A stretch of DNA of 64,000 bases from positions 434,001-498,000 of the forward strand of contig OY253658.1 of assembly GCA_958009055.1 (NCBI GenBank). The letters run 5' to 3'. A program made the position numbers and the translations under genes. This DNA is from Choricystis sp. odSpoLacu1. Lineage: Eukaryota; Chlorophyta; Trebouxiophyceae. The notes below the pieces were generated by a model, which saw nothing but the letters and a program-made list of their open reading frames with translations, searched no databases and was not told the origin of the DNA. This document shows positions 63,478 through 64,000 of the stretch, piece after piece. The first letter of the stretch is position 1. Each line of letters opens with the position of its first letter.

Positions 63478-64000
63478 TGGGGTAAAAGGAGAGAGGGCGG
63501 TGAGACGCCGCCGCCAAGCCCCCCCCCCCCCCCCTTGCCTGTTTTTTCTTTTCCTTCTTCGTTCCGTCCCCCTCCCCCCACCCCCACCCCATTATTTTAG
63601 GCCCCCTGTCCTTGTCTAAATAAAGAACTATGTTCCCCTTCTTCTTTTTTCTGTCGCACGCTTGCCGCGCGCTCTAACACTGCTGCTGTTTTTTTACGTT
63701 CATTCGCACTTGTTTTTTGTTCGCTGTGTTTTTCGATGGTTTCAAATCCCTTTTTTTCGCCCCGCCCACGCCGCCCACAGGTCGCTTTTTTTATACAAAG
63801 AAGCTGGTGTGTGTGTGTAAAACCGATGTGGACGCAAAAAACGCGTGTGCCGACGGCGGCGACCGCGCGCGACGCGACGCGGCCGCCGCGACGTGAGCAA
63901 AGCGCGACACAACGCGAACGCTGTCAGCCGCGCGCGTGAGGCTGTCGACACCGTCGTCCGCGTCGTGACCGCCGTGGGCGCCGACGCGCGCGGCGCGGCG
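63478..64000. other. 3' flank of SBNO gene; no gene seen
   Basis: C16-type run at 63519-63534, AATAAA at 63619-63624 and T-rich sequence follow the SBNO stop, consistent with 3' UTR and poly(A) addition. The last 200 nt are CG-rich with no reliable start or splice site; another gene may begin beyond the window. Confidence 0.5.
63619..63624 (+). terminator. AATAAA polyadenylation signal
   Basis: AATAAA in TCTAAATAAAGAAC, 142 nt after the SBNO stop codon and followed by T-rich sequence, fits a canonical 3' processing signal. Confidence 0.6.

Noticed and set aside
63736..63951. Short open frames on both strands near the window end
   Set aside because: Both lack any recognisable motif, overlap each other and lie in CG-rich 3' flank; no start context or splice structure supports them.
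1..64000. tRNA, rRNA or other structured RNA genes
   Set aside because: No tRNA-like cloverleaf, rRNA segment or snRNA could be recognised by eye; a covariance-model search would be decisive.

Overview
The window is nuclear DNA from a very GC-rich, gene-dense photosynthetic eukaryote, most likely a green alga. Coding regions are split by short GT-AG introns (about 78-440 nt, donors mostly GTGAG) and proteins are rich in Ala, Gly and Pro. The Viridiplantae assignment is an inference from gene content: a receptor-like-cytoplasmic (RLK/Pelle) kinase, a RETICULATA-related plastid protein, a thylakoid-lumen FKBP with a twin-arginine signal, a two-helix LHC-like protein, a plant-type topoisomerase VI A subunit (SPO11-3), an MSL-type mechanosensitive channel and DEG7. 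AATAAA motifs stand downstream of three genes, whereas core chlorophytes mostly use TGTAA, so an early-branching green lineage is possible.

Layout. 1-3.6 kb: 3' part of a multicopper oxidase and a kinase. 3.7-7.2 kb: RETICULATA-related protein divergent from the lumenal FKBP, then an unknown coiled-coil gene. 7.2-10.8 kb (minus): an unknown protein, a DUF5765-like membrane protein and tRNA methyltransferase TRM13. 11-17.1 kb: TOP6A convergent with a MscS-like channel, then TFIIIB subunit BDP1 (minus). 17.4-20.6 kb: MoaE and a NOM1/SGD1-type nucleolar MIF4G protein. 20.8-24.8 kb: LHC-like protein, TrmH/SpoU methyltransferase, secreted vanadium-haloperoxidase-like enzyme. 25-30.6 kb: histone-mRNA stem-loop binding protein, a coiled-coil protein, CDK5RAP1-type methylthiotransferase, ADPRibase-Mn-like phosphatase, DUF2177 membrane protein. 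30.7-39.2 kb: allantoinase, then a large chromatin gene with CW zinc finger, PWWP, two chromodomain-like segments and a degenerate SNF2 motor. 39.6-46 kb: UBE2J-type E2 fused to TPR-like repeats, an Sfi1-repeat protein with a beta-trefoil-like head, a Pro/Thr-rich type I membrane protein. 46.4-58.4 kb: NOT3, DEG7, an SfsA-like nuclease, a 2OG-Fe(II) oxygenase, an LMW-PTP-like pseudo-enzyme with helical repeats. 58.6-63.5 kb: strawberry-notch (SBNO) helicase.

There is no operon logic. Genes are ordinary housekeeping, RNA-modification, chromatin and plastid functions, arranged in many tight divergent pairs that probably share bidirectional promoters. Several genes contain frame breaks at C/G homopolymers or CG-dinucleotide tracts, and nearly all require skipping one base. 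I read these mainly as sequence-length errors, and predicted proteins crossing them need checking. The most unusual items are domain architectures (CW-PWWP-chromo-pseudo-SNF2, E2-TPR, trefoil-Sfi1, LMW-PTP-like repeat protein), not a new multi-gene system.
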